Counted from the first letter of the stretch, positions 17,291-25,250 are shown. The stretch is DNA of 56,875 nt from Mesorhizobium sp. LSHC420B00 (GCF_000503055.1 NZ_AYVY01000008.1:1-56875), one strand, 5' to 3'. Notes: generated by a model from the sequence alone, not told the origin. Program-made: numbers and translations.

Positions 17291-18029
17291 CCGGATCATC
17301 GACGTCGAGGCCGGCATCGCCGCCGAAGCGGCGGGTCTCGACGCGCTCTATGGCCATCTAAAGCCGCTGGAGATTATCGAGCGGTCGGCCCGGGAATTCT
17401 TTCACGGCGAAATCGCCGCCGTCTCGTCCTTCGGCGCGGATTCGGCGGTGCTGCTGCACATGATCGCGGAGATCGACCGCACGCTGCCGGTGATCTTTCT
17501 CGACACCGGCAAGCATTTCGAGGAAACGCTCGGCTATCGTGACGCGCTGGTCGCCGATTTCGGGTTGACCGATATCCGGGTGATCAGGCCCGACGATGCG
17601 GCGCTGGCAAGGATCGACCCGACCGGCAATCTGAACGAGACCGATACCGACGCCTGCTGCGACGTGCGCAAGGTCGAGCCGCTGGCGCGCGGCGTCGAGC
17701 CGTTCCGCGCCTGGTTCACCGGACGCAAGCGCTTCCAGGCCGCGACCCGGGCAGCGCTTCCGGTGTTCGAGGCGGTCGGCTCGCGCATCCGCATCAATCC
17801 GCTGGCGCACTGGACGACATCAGACCAGGCCAGCTACATGCGCGCACATGCGCTGCGTGAAAACCCGCTCGTCGCCTATGGCTATCTGTCGATCGGCTGT
17901 TTCCCTTGCACGCAGCCGGTGCAGCCGGGCGACGACGCGCGCAGTGGCCGCTGGGCCGGGCACGCCAAGACCGAATGCGGCATCCATTTGTCGGGGCTGG
18001 AGAAGTCGCTGACCGATGCCTCACTTTAG
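17265..18029 (+). CDS. cysH: Adenylyl-sulfate (APS) reductase, iron-sulfur type
   Basis: Reduces APS to sulfite using thioredoxin; 254 aa. The PP-loop-like SSFGADSAVLLHM and LDTGKHFEETL mark the PAPS reductase fold. The cysteines that bind the [4Fe-4S] cluster are all present: CC at 131-132 and CxxC at 212-215, and the catalytic ECGIH lies at 237-241. The CC...CxxC pattern indicates use of APS rather than PAPS, as known in rhizobia and Pseudomonas. The start at 17265 has AAGGAGG 7 bases upstream, inside the end of cysI. Confidence 0.93.
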   Translation: MLAKPRPLDRIIDVEAGIAAEAAGLDALYGHLKPLEIIERSAREFFHGEIAAVSSFGADSAVLLHMIAEIDRTLPVIFLDTGKHFEETLGYRDALVADFGLTDIRVIRPDDAALARIDPTGNLNETDTDACCDVRKVEPLARGVEPFRAWFTGRKRFQAATRAALPVFEAVGSRIRINPLAHWTTSDQASYMRAHALRENPLVAYGYLSIGCFPCTQPVQPGDDARSGRWAGHAKTECGIHLSGLEKSLTDASL

Positions 18030-18039
18030 GATATATTGA

Positions 18040-18207
18040 TATTCAGGTGATGCCGGCCTGCAAACGGCGGCTTCCTGCGCTTCCGGCGCTCACGTACCCA
18101 AAAGTACGCTCCGCTCCGGTTCTCGGAAGCCACGCAGTTTGGTCGCTTCGCGCCCGCCTTCGGCTCCGGCTCGGCCTGACCTGAATCTCAACACCCCCTG
18201 AGGTGTT
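18040..18207. repeat. Intra-operon palindromic repeat with weak terminator
   Basis: The 215-bp gap between cysH and the DUF934 gene holds an intergenic-repeat-like sequence: GCTTCC...GGAAGC arms enclose CTCACGTAC CCAAAA GTACGCTCC. It is followed by AACACC (18190-18195) / GGTGTT (18202-18207) plus TTTG, a weak intrinsic terminator. Together they could reduce, but not abolish, readthrough into the last gene. Confidence 0.5.
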
Positions 18208-18244
18208 TTGCACTTTAGAACCTTGTGGACTTGGGAATTTCTTG

Positions 18245-18781
18245 ATGAGCGAATTGATAGCGGAAAACGCCACCCGGCTGTGGACGCCGAATGGTTTTTG
18301 CGAGGACGAGTGGGTTCATGCCGAAAGCGCCGAGGCGCTGGTCGGCAATGGCCGCTTCATCCTGCCGCTGCAGGCGTTTCTCGGCCTCGATCGGGAGGTG
18401 CGGCGGTCGGCGAAGGAACGCATCGGCGTGCTGCTGCAGCCCGGCGATCAGCTCGAGAAGATCGCCGGCCTGCTCGACCAGCTGTCGCTGGTGGCGCTGG
18501 CCTTCCCGGCGTTCAATGACGGCCGCTCGTTCTCCAAGGGCGAATTGCTGCGCAGCCGTTACCATTTCACCGGCGCCATGCGCGCCACCGGGCAGGTGCT
18601 TATCGACCAGCTGCCGCACATGCTGCGCCTCGGCTTCGACGAATTCGAGATCTCGCACCCGGTGCTGCTGAAGCGGCTCGAGCAAGGCCGCACCGGCGGA
18701 CTGCCGCTGTTCTACCAGCCGGCGGTGAAGCCGGAGGCCAAAGGCCCGAAATATTCCTGGCGGCGGGTGCGCGCCAGCTGA
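18245..18781 (+). CDS. DUF934 family protein (CysX-like, sulfate assimilation)
   Basis: Protein of 178 aa of the DUF934 family, typically encoded next to cysI/cysH in proteobacteria. The core includes PLQAFLG, LVALAFPAFNDGRSFSKGELLRSRY and the conserved ATGQVLIDQLPHMLRLGFDEFE. No catalytic motif is recognised. Context suggests a role as a partner or electron donor component of sulfite reductase, which is inference. The start at 18245 (MSELIAEN) follows TGGGAATTTCTTG, a weak binding site; an in-frame ATG at 18203 overlaps the preceding hairpin and is less likely. Confidence 0.87.
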   Translation: MSELIAENATRLWTPNGFCEDEWVHAESAEALVGNGRFILPLQAFLGLDREVRRSAKERIGVLLQPGDQLEKIAGLLDQLSLVALAFPAFNDGRSFSKGELLRSRYHFTGAMRATGQVLIDQLPHMLRLGFDEFEISHPVLLKRLEQGRTGGLPLFYQPAVKPEAKGPKYSWRRVRAS

Positions 18782-18918
18782 TCTGCTCCAGGGGACCAGA
18801 AGCACGATCTGGTCAGACCACATTGCCGATTCGATCTTTTATTTTGCCCGTCCCCGTCTTAGGATAGGTCCATTATTTCGCGATCCGAATAAATGTGGCC
18901 AGAAGGGAGGAACCGGGT

Positions 18919-19539
18919 ATGGCTGGCAAGAAGATATTGATGCTCGTTGGCGAGTTCAGCGAGGAATACGAGATTTTCGTCTTTGAACAGGCGATGCATG
19001 CGGTGGGCAATACGGTCCATGTCGTTTGCCCCGACAAGAAGGCCGGCGACATCCTGAAGACCTCGTTGCACGACTTCGAAGGCCACCAGACCTATACGGA
19101 AAAGCTCGGCCACGACTACATCCTCAACAAGACGTTTTCCGAGGTCAACCCGGCCGAATACGACGCCGTCTACGCGGCGGGCGGGCGCGGGCCGGAATAT
19201 ATCCGCATCGACAAGCGCGTGCAGGCGCTGGTGCGGCATTTCCATGAGGCCGGCAAGCCGATCTTCACCATCTGCCACGGCGTGCAGATCCTGATCGCGG
19301 TCGACGGCGTGGTGCGCGGCAGGGAAGTCGCGGCGCTGCAATATTGCGAGCCGGAAGTCACGCTGGCCGGGGGCATCTATATCGATGTTGCGCCGACCGG
19401 TGCCCATGTCGACGGCAATCTGGTGTCGGCCAAGGGCTGGCCGGGCCTTGCCGCCTTCATGCGCGAATGTCTGAAAGTGCTGGGCACCGAGATCCGCCAG
19501 GGAGAGATCCTGATGCGCGACCAACGCCAGGCGGCTTAA
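18919..19539 (+). CDS. DJ-1/PfpI family protein
   Basis: Class I glutamine amidotransferase-like fold protein, 206 aa. The nucleophile elbow is FTICHGVQILI, with the conserved reactive Cys followed by His, and the acidic partner lies in AAGGRGPEYIR. The family includes PfpI-type proteases, glyoxalases III and chaperone-like proteins; the substrate is not readable here. AGGGAGGAACCGGGT immediately precedes the ATG at 18919. It is monocistronic, and a REP-like palindrome lies after it. Confidence 0.88.
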   Translation: MAGKKILMLVGEFSEEYEIFVFEQAMHAVGNTVHVVCPDKKAGDILKTSLHDFEGHQTYTEKLGHDYILNKTFSEVNPAEYDAVYAAGGRGPEYIRIDKRVQALVRHFHEAGKPIFTICHGVQILIAVDGVVRGREVAALQYCEPEVTLAGGIYIDVAPTGAHVDGNLVSAKGWPGLAAFMRECLKVLGTEIRQGEILMRDQRQAA

Positions 19540-19567
19540 GCTCGGAATTTGGAGCCGCCGCGCCCCT

Positions 19568-19670
19568 AATGCATGTCGCGCAAAAGTGTGCAGCGGTTTT
19601 GCGATAACGGCATGCATAAACAAGAACTTAAAGCGCGTCGCATGAGGCCGGTCGAGCGCGACGCGCTTTA
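19568..19670. repeat. REP-like palindromic element, bidirectional terminator candidate
   Basis: Two nested structures lie between convergent genes. ATGCATG (19569-19575) pairs with CATGCAT (19611-19617). TAAAGCGCGTCGC (19629-19641) pairs perfectly with GCGACGCGCTTTA (19658-19670), a 13-bp stem. The AAAGCGCGTCGC hairpin and the GTCGCGCAAAAGTGTGCAGC segment are of the type repeated many times in rhizobial genomes. It probably ends both transcripts. Confidence 0.7.
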
Positions 19671-19685
19671 GGTGCGGCGGTGCGT

Positions 19686-20711
19686 CTACACGGCCATCCG
19701 CGCTTCGCGGAACGAGACCAGCTTGCTGCGGCTCTCGTCCCATAGCGCCAGCTTGACGCAGCGCAGGCTGTCGAGAAGCGTGACGCGGCCGATCTCACGC
19801 AACTCCGGATAGTCCCTCAGCACTTCCGGAAGCCGGTAACACGGCACTTTGGCCGAGAGGTGGTGCACATGGTGGACGCCGATATTGCCGGTGATCCAGT
19901 TCAGAACCGGCGGCAGGTCGTAATAGGACGAGCCGTGCAGGGCAGCGTGCTGGAATTCCCACTCGGAGTCCTTTGTCCACTCCGTTTCCTCGAACTGATG
20001 CTGGACGTAGAACAGCCAGATGCCGGCCGATCCGGCGAGAATGACGATCGGCAGATGCACGACCAGGAACGCGCCGGGGCCGACGAACCAGATGAGCAGA
20101 GCGGCGATGACGGCGATGGCGAGGTTGGTGGACATCGACGACACCCAAGGGGTGAGGCCGCCCCGCATCATGCCCAAGGGCAGTCTCTGCTCGAAAATGA
20201 AAATCCATATCGGGCCAAGGCCGAACATCACCAGCGGATGGCGATAGAGGCGATAGGCGAGCCGGCCCCGCCACGACAGTTGCCGGTATTCGGCGACGGT
20301 CAGTGTCTTGATGTCGCCGGTGCCGCGCTCGTCGAGATTGCCGGCGCTGGCGTGATGGGTTGCGTGGGCGCGGCGCCAGCAATCGTAGGGCGTCAGCGTC
20401 AGCACGCCAAGGACGCGGCCGATCCAGTCGTCGGCATAGCGATTGGCAAAGAAGGAGCCGTGACCGCAATCGTGCTGGATCATAAAGATCCGCACCAGAA
20501 AGCCGGCGGCCGGAAGGATGAGGACCAGACCCCACCAATGGCCATAGGCATAGGCGGCCGAGGACAGCGCCCATAACGTGGCGAAAGGGATGAGGGTGAT
20601 GGCGAGTTCGACAGCGCTGCGACGTCTGTCGGGCTTTTTATAGCGCGACAGGATTTTCAACCAGGCGCGCTTGCTGTTTGCCACAGCTTCGGGGGAAATC
20701 ATGTTCATCAT
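19686..20711 (-). CDS. Membrane fatty acid desaturase (omega-6/delta-12 type)
   Basis: Integral membrane di-iron desaturase, 341 aa. The three histidine boxes are HDCGH (first, about 84-88), HATHH (about 120-124) and HHVHH (about 282-286), with four hydrophobic helices arranged around them. The spacing and sequence fit the acyl-lipid omega-6/omega-3 desaturase group rather than the stearoyl-CoA group. It would introduce a cis double bond into membrane acyl chains. Three ATG codons occur at the N-terminus (20711, 20708 and 20702); the first is shown and none has a strong ribosome binding site. Confidence 0.88.
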   Translation of the reverse strand: MMNMISPEAVANSKRAWLKILSRYKKPDRRRSAVELAITLIPFATLWALSSAAYAYGHWWGLVLILPAAGFLVRIFMIQHDCGHGSFFANRYADDWIGRVLGVLTLTPYDCWRRAHATHHASAGNLDERGTGDIKTLTVAEYRQLSWRGRLAYRLYRHPLVMFGLGPIWIFIFEQRLPLGMMRGGLTPWVSSMSTNLAIAVIAALLIWFVGPGAFLVVHLPIVILAGSAGIWLFYVQHQFEETEWTKDSEWEFQHAALHGSSYYDLPPVLNWITGNIGVHHVHHLSAKVPCYRLPEVLRDYPELREIGRVTLLDSLRCVKLALWDESRSKLVSFREARMAV

Positions 20712-20829
20712 GAAACATAGGCGGAGCAGGGCGCTGCCGCAAGACGGAGATCACGCAAAGTTACTGCGCGTAAACGTCGCGCGATGGCAACCGGCCACAA
20801 TTGCCGGTCGCGTCCCTGGCAACGGCGCG

Positions 20830-21033
20830 CTACCGACGGCGCCCGCCTGCGACCACCTTGGCTTCCACGCCGTCCAGGCGGTCGAGCAATTCCTTCAGAC
20901 GGTCGGGAATATCGGACTCGGTGCGGAAGGCCGGCAAGGTGCGCAGAAAGCGCTTGGTCGCTTCGGTGCCGAGCTGGCGCCGGATATCGGCGGCGAGCCC
21001 GTTGCGTTTTTCGCCGTTCCTGCGGGGCATCAT
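20830..21033 (-). CDS. Small basic hypothetical protein
   Basis: Predicted 67-aa protein (MMPRRNGEKRNGLAADIRR...) with a coherent amphipathic helix, LPAFRTESDIPDRLKELLDRLDGVE, and a basic tail ending GGRRR. The ATG pair at 21033/21030 is preceded by an AGGA at about 8 bases. The protein has amino-acid composition like a real small protein rather than an antisense shadow, since nothing is encoded opposite. Not recognised. It lies between the desaturase and grpE. Confidence 0.5.
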   Translation of the reverse strand: MMPRRNGEKRNGLAADIRRQLGTEATKRFLRTLPAFRTESDIPDRLKELLDRLDGVEAKVVAGGRRR

Positions 21034-21198
21034 CTCAAAATCCTGTGTCGGCTTCGAAACTCTTCCAAGGGAGGAATGGTTCCCGCATTGTAGTAGCCTG
21101 GCAAGCAAAGCCGGCGGTTACGGTAAAGTTTGAATTAAATCGAAAGGTTTGCGCCGTCCGCCATCGAGCCGCAACAGCGGCTGCAGTATCGCTTGCCC

Positions 21199-21227
21199 CT
21201 TGATTTTTGGCCGCTAAACCTCGATAT
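21199..21227 (+). promoter_or_regulatory. Candidate RpoH (sigma-32) promoter of grpE
   Basis: CTTGAT (21199-21204), 17 bases, then CGATAT (21222-21227), similar to the CTTGAA-N17-CCATAT seen before hsp20 at 42200. It lies about 40 bases before the grpE start. No CIRCE inverted repeat is present. Confidence 0.4.
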
Positions 21228-21269
21228 CGGGCGCAAATCCACACCATTTGAAAATGACGGGAAACGGCG

Positions 21270-21905
21270 ATGAGCGACCAGGCAAAAGACGAACGCGCGC
21301 CCGATGAAGCCGAGAAGACCGAGGCTGCCGCGGAGCCAAGGGAAGGCGGCGTCGACGGCGACTATGAAGCGCTTGTGCGGCTTCTGAAGGAAAACGAAGA
21401 GCTGAAGGATCGCGCGCTGCGCGTGGCGGCCGACATGGAGAATTTGCGCCGCCGCACCGCCCGAGACGTCCACGATGCGCGCGCCTATGCGGTCGCCAAT
21501 TTTGCCCGCGACATGCTGTCGGTATCAGACAATCTGCGCCGTGCGCTGGATGCCATCCCGGAGGAGGCCAAGGCGTCGGGTGATGCCGGCTTCAAGGCGC
21601 TGATCGACGGCGTCGAGATCACCGAGCGCGCCATGCTGTCGGCGCTGGAGCGCCACGGCGTGAAGAAGCTCGAGCCCGAGGGGGAGAAATTCGATCCGAA
21701 TTTCCACCAGGCGATGTTCGAGGTGCCCAATCCCGACGTGCCGGCCAACACGGTCGTCCAGGTCGTGCAGCCCGGCTATTCGATCGGCGAGCGCGTGCTG
21801 CGGCCGGCCATGGTCGGCGTCGCCAAGGGCGGCCCCAAGCATGTGGCAAGCGAAGCGCCGGTGGAGCCGGGGCCGGTGAACGAGCAGGCTGAGAAGGATG
21901 CGTGA
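21270..21905 (+). CDS. grpE: Nucleotide exchange factor GrpE
   Basis: DnaK nucleotide exchange factor, 211 aa. An acidic, disordered N-terminus (1-30) is followed by a long helix for dimerisation (about 30-90, [25 protein letters not shown]) and a beta domain (about 140-190) with [13 protein letters not shown] and [23 protein letters not shown], the family signature. Its job is to release ADP from DnaK after stress. Neither hrcA nor dnaK is adjacent. Good match to the usual length. Confidence 0.95.
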   Translation: MSDQAKDERAPDEAEKTEAAAEPREGGVDGDYEALVRLLKENEELKDRALRVAADMENLRRRTARDVHDARAYAVANFARDMLSVSDNLRRALDAIPEEAKASGDAGFKALIDGVEITERAMLSALERHGVKKLEPEGEKFDPNFHQAMFEVPNPDVPANTVVQVVQPGYSIGERVLRPAMVGVAKGGPKHVASEAPVEPGPVNEQAEKDA

Positions 21906-22024
21906 ACTGGGAGTAGGGCTCCGTTAGCCAGCAACCGCCATCAAAGCGTGAGGGATGATCGACCGCCCCCAACCTATCCGATTTCAGGGCGATCAAACAG
22001 TTCGCCGTGCAGGCTTTCCTGCCC

Positions 22025-22804
22025 TCAGCTCAGCAGTTCACAGCCATAGCGGCGGACCACGTCGGGGAATGTCTCCATGTCCGGCATTCCTTCGCCGTCC
22101 GGAGGAATGCGCCTGTCGGCGGTGGGCACACTGGTCGCCCTCAGAAGTTCCTCGAAACCGCCAGGCGTGAAGAAGAACAGCATCCGGGCCGGCCCACGCT
22201 TGACCGTATAGCGGTGCGGCACATCGCGTGGCCCAAAGAGAAACGAACCGGGTCCAGCCATAATCGCCTTACCGCCGATCTCGAACTCGATCTCGCCTTC
22301 AATCACCAGGAATGACTCGTCCTCGCGATGGTGCACATGCAGCGGCGCCTCACCTTCGCTCTCGAGCACTTCGATCAGCGTGAACTGGCCCGCGGTCTGG
22401 ACCGCTGTCGCCTTGATCACCGCTAGCGAGCCAAGCCACCAGCGCGCCTCTCCTTCCAAGGCGTGACTGCAAAAGGCGTGGGGAGTGCTCCTGCCAGCTT
22501 CGCCGCCAGCCACGGCCGCCACAGAATGGTAGCCGACCTTGATCGAGGCGGAATTCACCATCGAGCAATAGTTTTTGATGCCGGGCAGGGAGGACCAGAC
22601 CTCGCCAGCCGCCTTGGCGCTGTCCATGTCCGCCCATTCGAATATCTCCGTCCAGCCGCCTGCGGATTTGAGCAGGCGACGGTTGAGGAAACCCCTGAGC
22701 TTTCGCACCTCGTCATTCACTTCATCCCTAGTCTGCAGGAACATCTGCTCGGTGAATCCGGGCTTCAATGCAAATTCAGTGATTTCAACGACATTCGTGT
22801 CCAT
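22025..22804 (-). CDS. Fusion of an ABM-like ferredoxin-fold domain and a cupin domain
   Basis: Protein of 259 aa. Residues 1-95 look like a dimeric alpha/beta barrel domain of the antibiotic biosynthesis monooxygenase (ABM) group (VVEITEFALKPGFTEQMFL...FLNRRLLKSAGGWTEIFEW). Residues 130-220 form a cupin with LHVHHREDESFLVIEGEIEF (His-x-His-x-x-x-x-Glu metal site) and the downstream DVPHRY His. A linker of about 30 residues joins them. Substrate unknown; an oxygenase or isomerase of small aromatic compounds is plausible. The start at 22804 is fixed by GGGAGGAAGTC before the ATG. The TetR gene lies 53 bases upstream, same strand. Confidence 0.8.
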   Translation of the reverse strand: MDTNVVEITEFALKPGFTEQMFLQTRDEVNDEVRKLRGFLNRRLLKSAGGWTEIFEWADMDSAKAAGEVWSSLPGIKNYCSMVNSASIKVGYHSVAAVAGGEAGRSTPHAFCSHALEGEARWWLGSLAVIKATAVQTAGQFTLIEVLESEGEAPLHVHHREDESFLVIEGEIEFEIGGKAIMAGPGSFLFGPRDVPHRYTVKRGPARMLFFFTPGGFEELLRATSVPTADRRIPPDGEGMPDMETFPDVVRRYGCELLS

Positions 22805-22857
22805 GACTTCCTCCCTTTGCCATCTGACCTTTGTTTCGCCTCCCGCATTCTGTTCGC

Positions 22858-23469
22858 TCAAGACGTGCTCGTCCGGCCTCTGCCTTTGAGCCAGCAGAGC
22901 GCCATTGTCGTTGCCGTTTCGACGGCGAGGTCCACCGTCATACCGCGTATCCGCATGGCGTTGAACGTCGGAAAGTCGAATAGAAAGCTGATTGCCTGCA
23001 CGACATCATCGCCCGGACCGTCGTGCGCCAGTGCCTCACGCACGAATCCGGCCACCATGTGTCGCAGGTATTCCTCCCATTCCCGCATGGCCGGAAGCTC
23101 GCGCTCGCGCAGGTCGCTTTCGAGATGCCGTCCGCCACGTTGGTAGAAGGCGAACAGCTCGTTGGCGACCCGGCGTAGCCGTTCTTCAGGATCGGTCGCG
23201 TCGCCGATTATCTCCCTCACTGCTTCGGGCGACGGAGGACGCAGGCGCTCCATCAGCAATTCGCCGCACGCCGGCACCAGGTCATCCAGAGTAGGAAAAT
23301 GCTTGTAGACGGTGCCAACGGCGACATCGGCTTCCGTAGCGATATCCTTCCAAGTCGTGCCAAAGATGCCGTTCTGGGTGTGCAGCTTGATTGTCGCGTC
23401 GAGAATGCGCTGCCTCGTCTTGGCGAAGGCGGCAGTCCGGGAAGCCATGCTGTAGCGGCGAGGGGACAT
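22858..23469 (-). CDS. TetR/AcrR family transcriptional regulator
   Basis: Regulator of 203 aa. The N-terminal HTH (about 8-58) reads RQRILDATIKLHTQNGIFGTTWKDIATEADVAVGTVYKHFPTLDDL in full TetR form, cut here into its start and end parts for reference: helix-turn-helix TWKDIATEADVAVGTVYKHF. The C-terminal ligand domain is typical in length. It is the first gene of an apparent two-gene unit with the ABM-cupin gene and faces the TRIC channel gene; an operator candidate lies in the shared region. The start at 23469 has GGTGGA about 7 bases before it; ATG at 23448 is the alternative. Confidence 0.9.
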   Translation of the reverse strand: MSPRRYSMASRTAAFAKTRQRILDATIKLHTQNGIFGTTWKDIATEADVAVGTVYKHFPTLDDLVPACGELLMERLRPPSPEAVREIIGDATDPEERLRRVANELFAFYQRGGRHLESDLRERELPAMREWEEYLRHMVAGFVREALAHDGPGDDVVQAISFLFDFPTFNAMRIRGMTVDLAVETATTMALCWLKGRGRTSTS

Positions 23470-23486
23470 AGACGTCCACCCAAATA

Positions 23487-23505
23487 ATTGAATGAACAAT
23501 TCAAT
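23487..23505. promoter_or_regulatory. Operator candidate in the TetR-TRIC divergent region
   Basis: ATTGAAT (23487-23493), GAACA, ATTCAAT (23499-23505) is a perfect inverted repeat with a 5-base spacer, 18 bases before the TetR start. Position and symmetry suggest TetR autoregulation. The site could also affect the divergent gene at 23584. Confidence 0.6.
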
Positions 23506-23583
23506 CATTTAATTTATCTGGAGTCAATCCAGATTCGCAGGAGCCACTCGCTATTCCCCACTCGGTATTTCATTATTCCCTCC

Positions 23584-24216
23584 ATGAACCCGATCGAGCT
23601 TCTCGACTATGCCGGCGTCGCCGTCTTCGCGGCGACCGGTGCGCTGGCCGCCTCGCGCAAACAGCTCGACATTATCGGTTACCTGTTTCTGGCTAGCGTT
23701 GCCGGCATCGGGGGCGGAACGTTTCGCGACGTCATCCTCAACGTGCCCGTGTTCTGGGTGGGAAACCGCGACTATGTGCTAATCTGTGCGGCGGTGGCGG
23801 TCGTCGTCTTCTTCAGCGCACATCGTTTCGAGTCGCGCTACAAATTGCTGCTCTGGCTCGACGCCATAGGTCTTGCCGCATTTTCGGTGATTGGCGCGGC
23901 CAAGGGGCTGACGATCACCGGGTCACCTGCAGTTTCGATCGTCACCGGCATGCTCACCGCAACCCTTGGCGGCATTCTGCGCGATCTGTTGACAGGCGAG
24001 CCTTCGGTGCTCCTGAGACCGGAAATCTACGTTACCGCAGCGCTTGCCGGCGCCGGCCTCTACACACTTGGCGATTTCGCCGGACTGCCGCCGCTTGCGT
24101 CGGGCCTGGCAGGTTTCATGGCGGCTTTCTGCGTACGCGGCGGCGCGCTGAAATTCGGCTGGGCCTTTCCGTCCTACAAAAGCAAGCCTGGCCGGCGTCC
24201 GGAAGATATTCCCTGA
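23584..24216 (+). CDS. Trimeric intracellular cation (TRIC) channel family protein
   Basis: Seven-helix inner membrane protein (UPF0126/YicG-YadS family), 210 aa. It shows the family's inverted pair of repeats, each ending with a glycine-rich turn: VAGIGGGTFRDVIL in the first and LTATLGGILRDLLTGEP in the second. Prokaryotic TRIC proteins are K+-permeable cation channels. The start at 23584 (MNPIELLDYAGVAVFA) is chosen because hydrophobic family sequence begins there; the upstream in-frame stretch overlaps the operator candidate. Confidence 0.92.
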   Translation: MNPIELLDYAGVAVFAATGALAASRKQLDIIGYLFLASVAGIGGGTFRDVILNVPVFWVGNRDYVLICAAVAVVVFFSAHRFESRYKLLLWLDAIGLAAFSVIGAAKGLTITGSPAVSIVTGMLTATLGGILRDLLTGEPSVLLRPEIYVTAALAGAGLYTLGDFAGLPPLASGLAGFMAAFCVRGGALKFGWAFPSYKSKPGRRPEDIP

Positions 24217-24225
24217 TTTAAGGTG

Positions 24226-25113
24226 TCAGGCTGCAAACCGCTGCGCTTCCCCGCCATAATAATTGACGTAGCGGGCACCGATCTCCTTGACCGGCATCAC
24301 CACGAACACGTCGACCGTCGAGAATTCACGGTCGATGACGCAACCGTCGCCGATGCGCGCGCCGACGCGCAGATAGCCCTTGACCAGCGGCGGCATCGCG
24401 GCGATCGCCGCCTTGGTGTTAACGGCTTCGATCGGCATCAGATCCATCGAACAATAGCGCCCGGCGACGGCACGCACGTCCCACGATGAATTCGTCCGGC
24501 AGTGGTGGGCAAGATAGGTCAGCGCCTCTGCATGTGCCGCCGGCACGGTGCCGTGGAACGACGCGCAGCCGGTCATCACGCCAATGCCGTAATGATTGAT
24601 ATAGGCCCAGATGCCTTGCCACAGCGCCTCGATGGTGCGCTTGGAGCGGTATTCCGGCAGAACGCAGGAGCGGCCGAGCTCGAGGAAGCGCTGGCCGGGA
24701 TGTCGCGCGATCAGCTTGGTCAACTCGAATTCGCCTTCGGAATAGAAGCCGCCCGCCGCCGCGGCAATCTCCTGCCGCAGCAGGCGGTAGGTGCCGACGA
24801 TGCGGCGATGCTCGGGACCGGAAAGCGAAGTATCGAAGACCAGCAGATGGTCGCAGAGGGGATCGAAGCGGTCGGCATCGCGGCGGTCCTGCATCTGGAA
24901 CAGGTCCTTCCTGGCACCAAGCTCGTCGTAGAACACCCGGTAGCGCACTTCCTGCGCGGCGGCGATCTCGGCCTCGTTGCGGGCGAGCCGCACTTCGAGA
25001 TTGCCGATGCGGCCGAGCGATGCGCCTTTTATGACGGCATCGGCGTTCCGGCCGACGAGCAAAGGCCCGCTGGCGTTCGGCCGAGCATCACATTCCGGCA
25101 TGACTGTATGCAC
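24226..25113 (-). CDS. olsB: L-ornithine N-alpha-acyltransferase
   Basis: First enzyme of ornithine lipid synthesis, 295 aa, transferring a 3-hydroxyacyl group from acyl carrier protein to ornithine to give lyso-ornithine lipid. The length and sequence fit the rhizobial OlsB group of the GNAT-like (hemolysin-type) acyltransferases: EVRYRVFYDELGA, DPLCDHLLVFD, FELGRSCV-type ELGRSCVLPEYRS, and GVMTGCASFHGT. No olsA (acyl-sn-glycerol acyltransferase) is next to it, which is common. The start is taken as GTG at 25113, because AAGGAG lies 8 bases upstream; the next ATG at 25101 has worse spacing. Confidence 0.87.
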   Translation of the reverse strand: MHTVMPECDARPNASGPLLVGRNADAVIKGASLGRIGNLEVRLARNEAEIAAAQEVRYRVFYDELGARKDLFQMQDRRDADRFDPLCDHLLVFDTSLSGPEHRRIVGTYRLLRQEIAAAAGGFYSEGEFELTKLIARHPGQRFLELGRSCVLPEYRSKRTIEALWQGIWAYINHYGIGVMTGCASFHGTVPAAHAEALTYLAHHCRTNSSWDVRAVAGRYCSMDLMPIEAVNTKAAIAAMPPLVKGYLRVGARIGDGCVIDREFSTVDVFVVMPVKEIGARYVNYYGGEAQRFAA

Positions 25114-25164
25114 GAGTGATTCTCCTTCGAGCCATCCCTCTTGGCACGGGGATACGGTGTAGGT

Positions 25165-25182
25165 GCAACAGGATTGTGACAG
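25165..25182 (-). promoter_or_regulatory. Pho box candidate upstream of olsB
   Basis: On the minus strand CTGTCAC AATC CTGTTGC: two 7-base direct half-sites with a 4-base spacer, against the PhoB consensus CTGTCAT-N4-CTGTCAT. The first half matches closely and the second at 4-5 positions. It ends about 50 bases before the olsB GTG. Ornithine lipid formation is PhoB-controlled under phosphate limitation in Sinorhizobium meliloti. Confidence 0.6.
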
Positions 25183-25250
25183 TACCGTGATACGGCTCTG
25201 CGGGCAATACTTCGTCGGCTGGGTAATCTATCGACCGTCTATGTTGTGCC

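Noticed and set aside
15758..17317. 519-aa minus-strand open frame opposite cysI
   Set aside because: CysI is supported by family motifs; the reverse frame has none.
21034..21269. CIRCE element upstream of grpE
   Set aside because: No TTAGCACTC-N9-GAGTGCTAA or close match was found.
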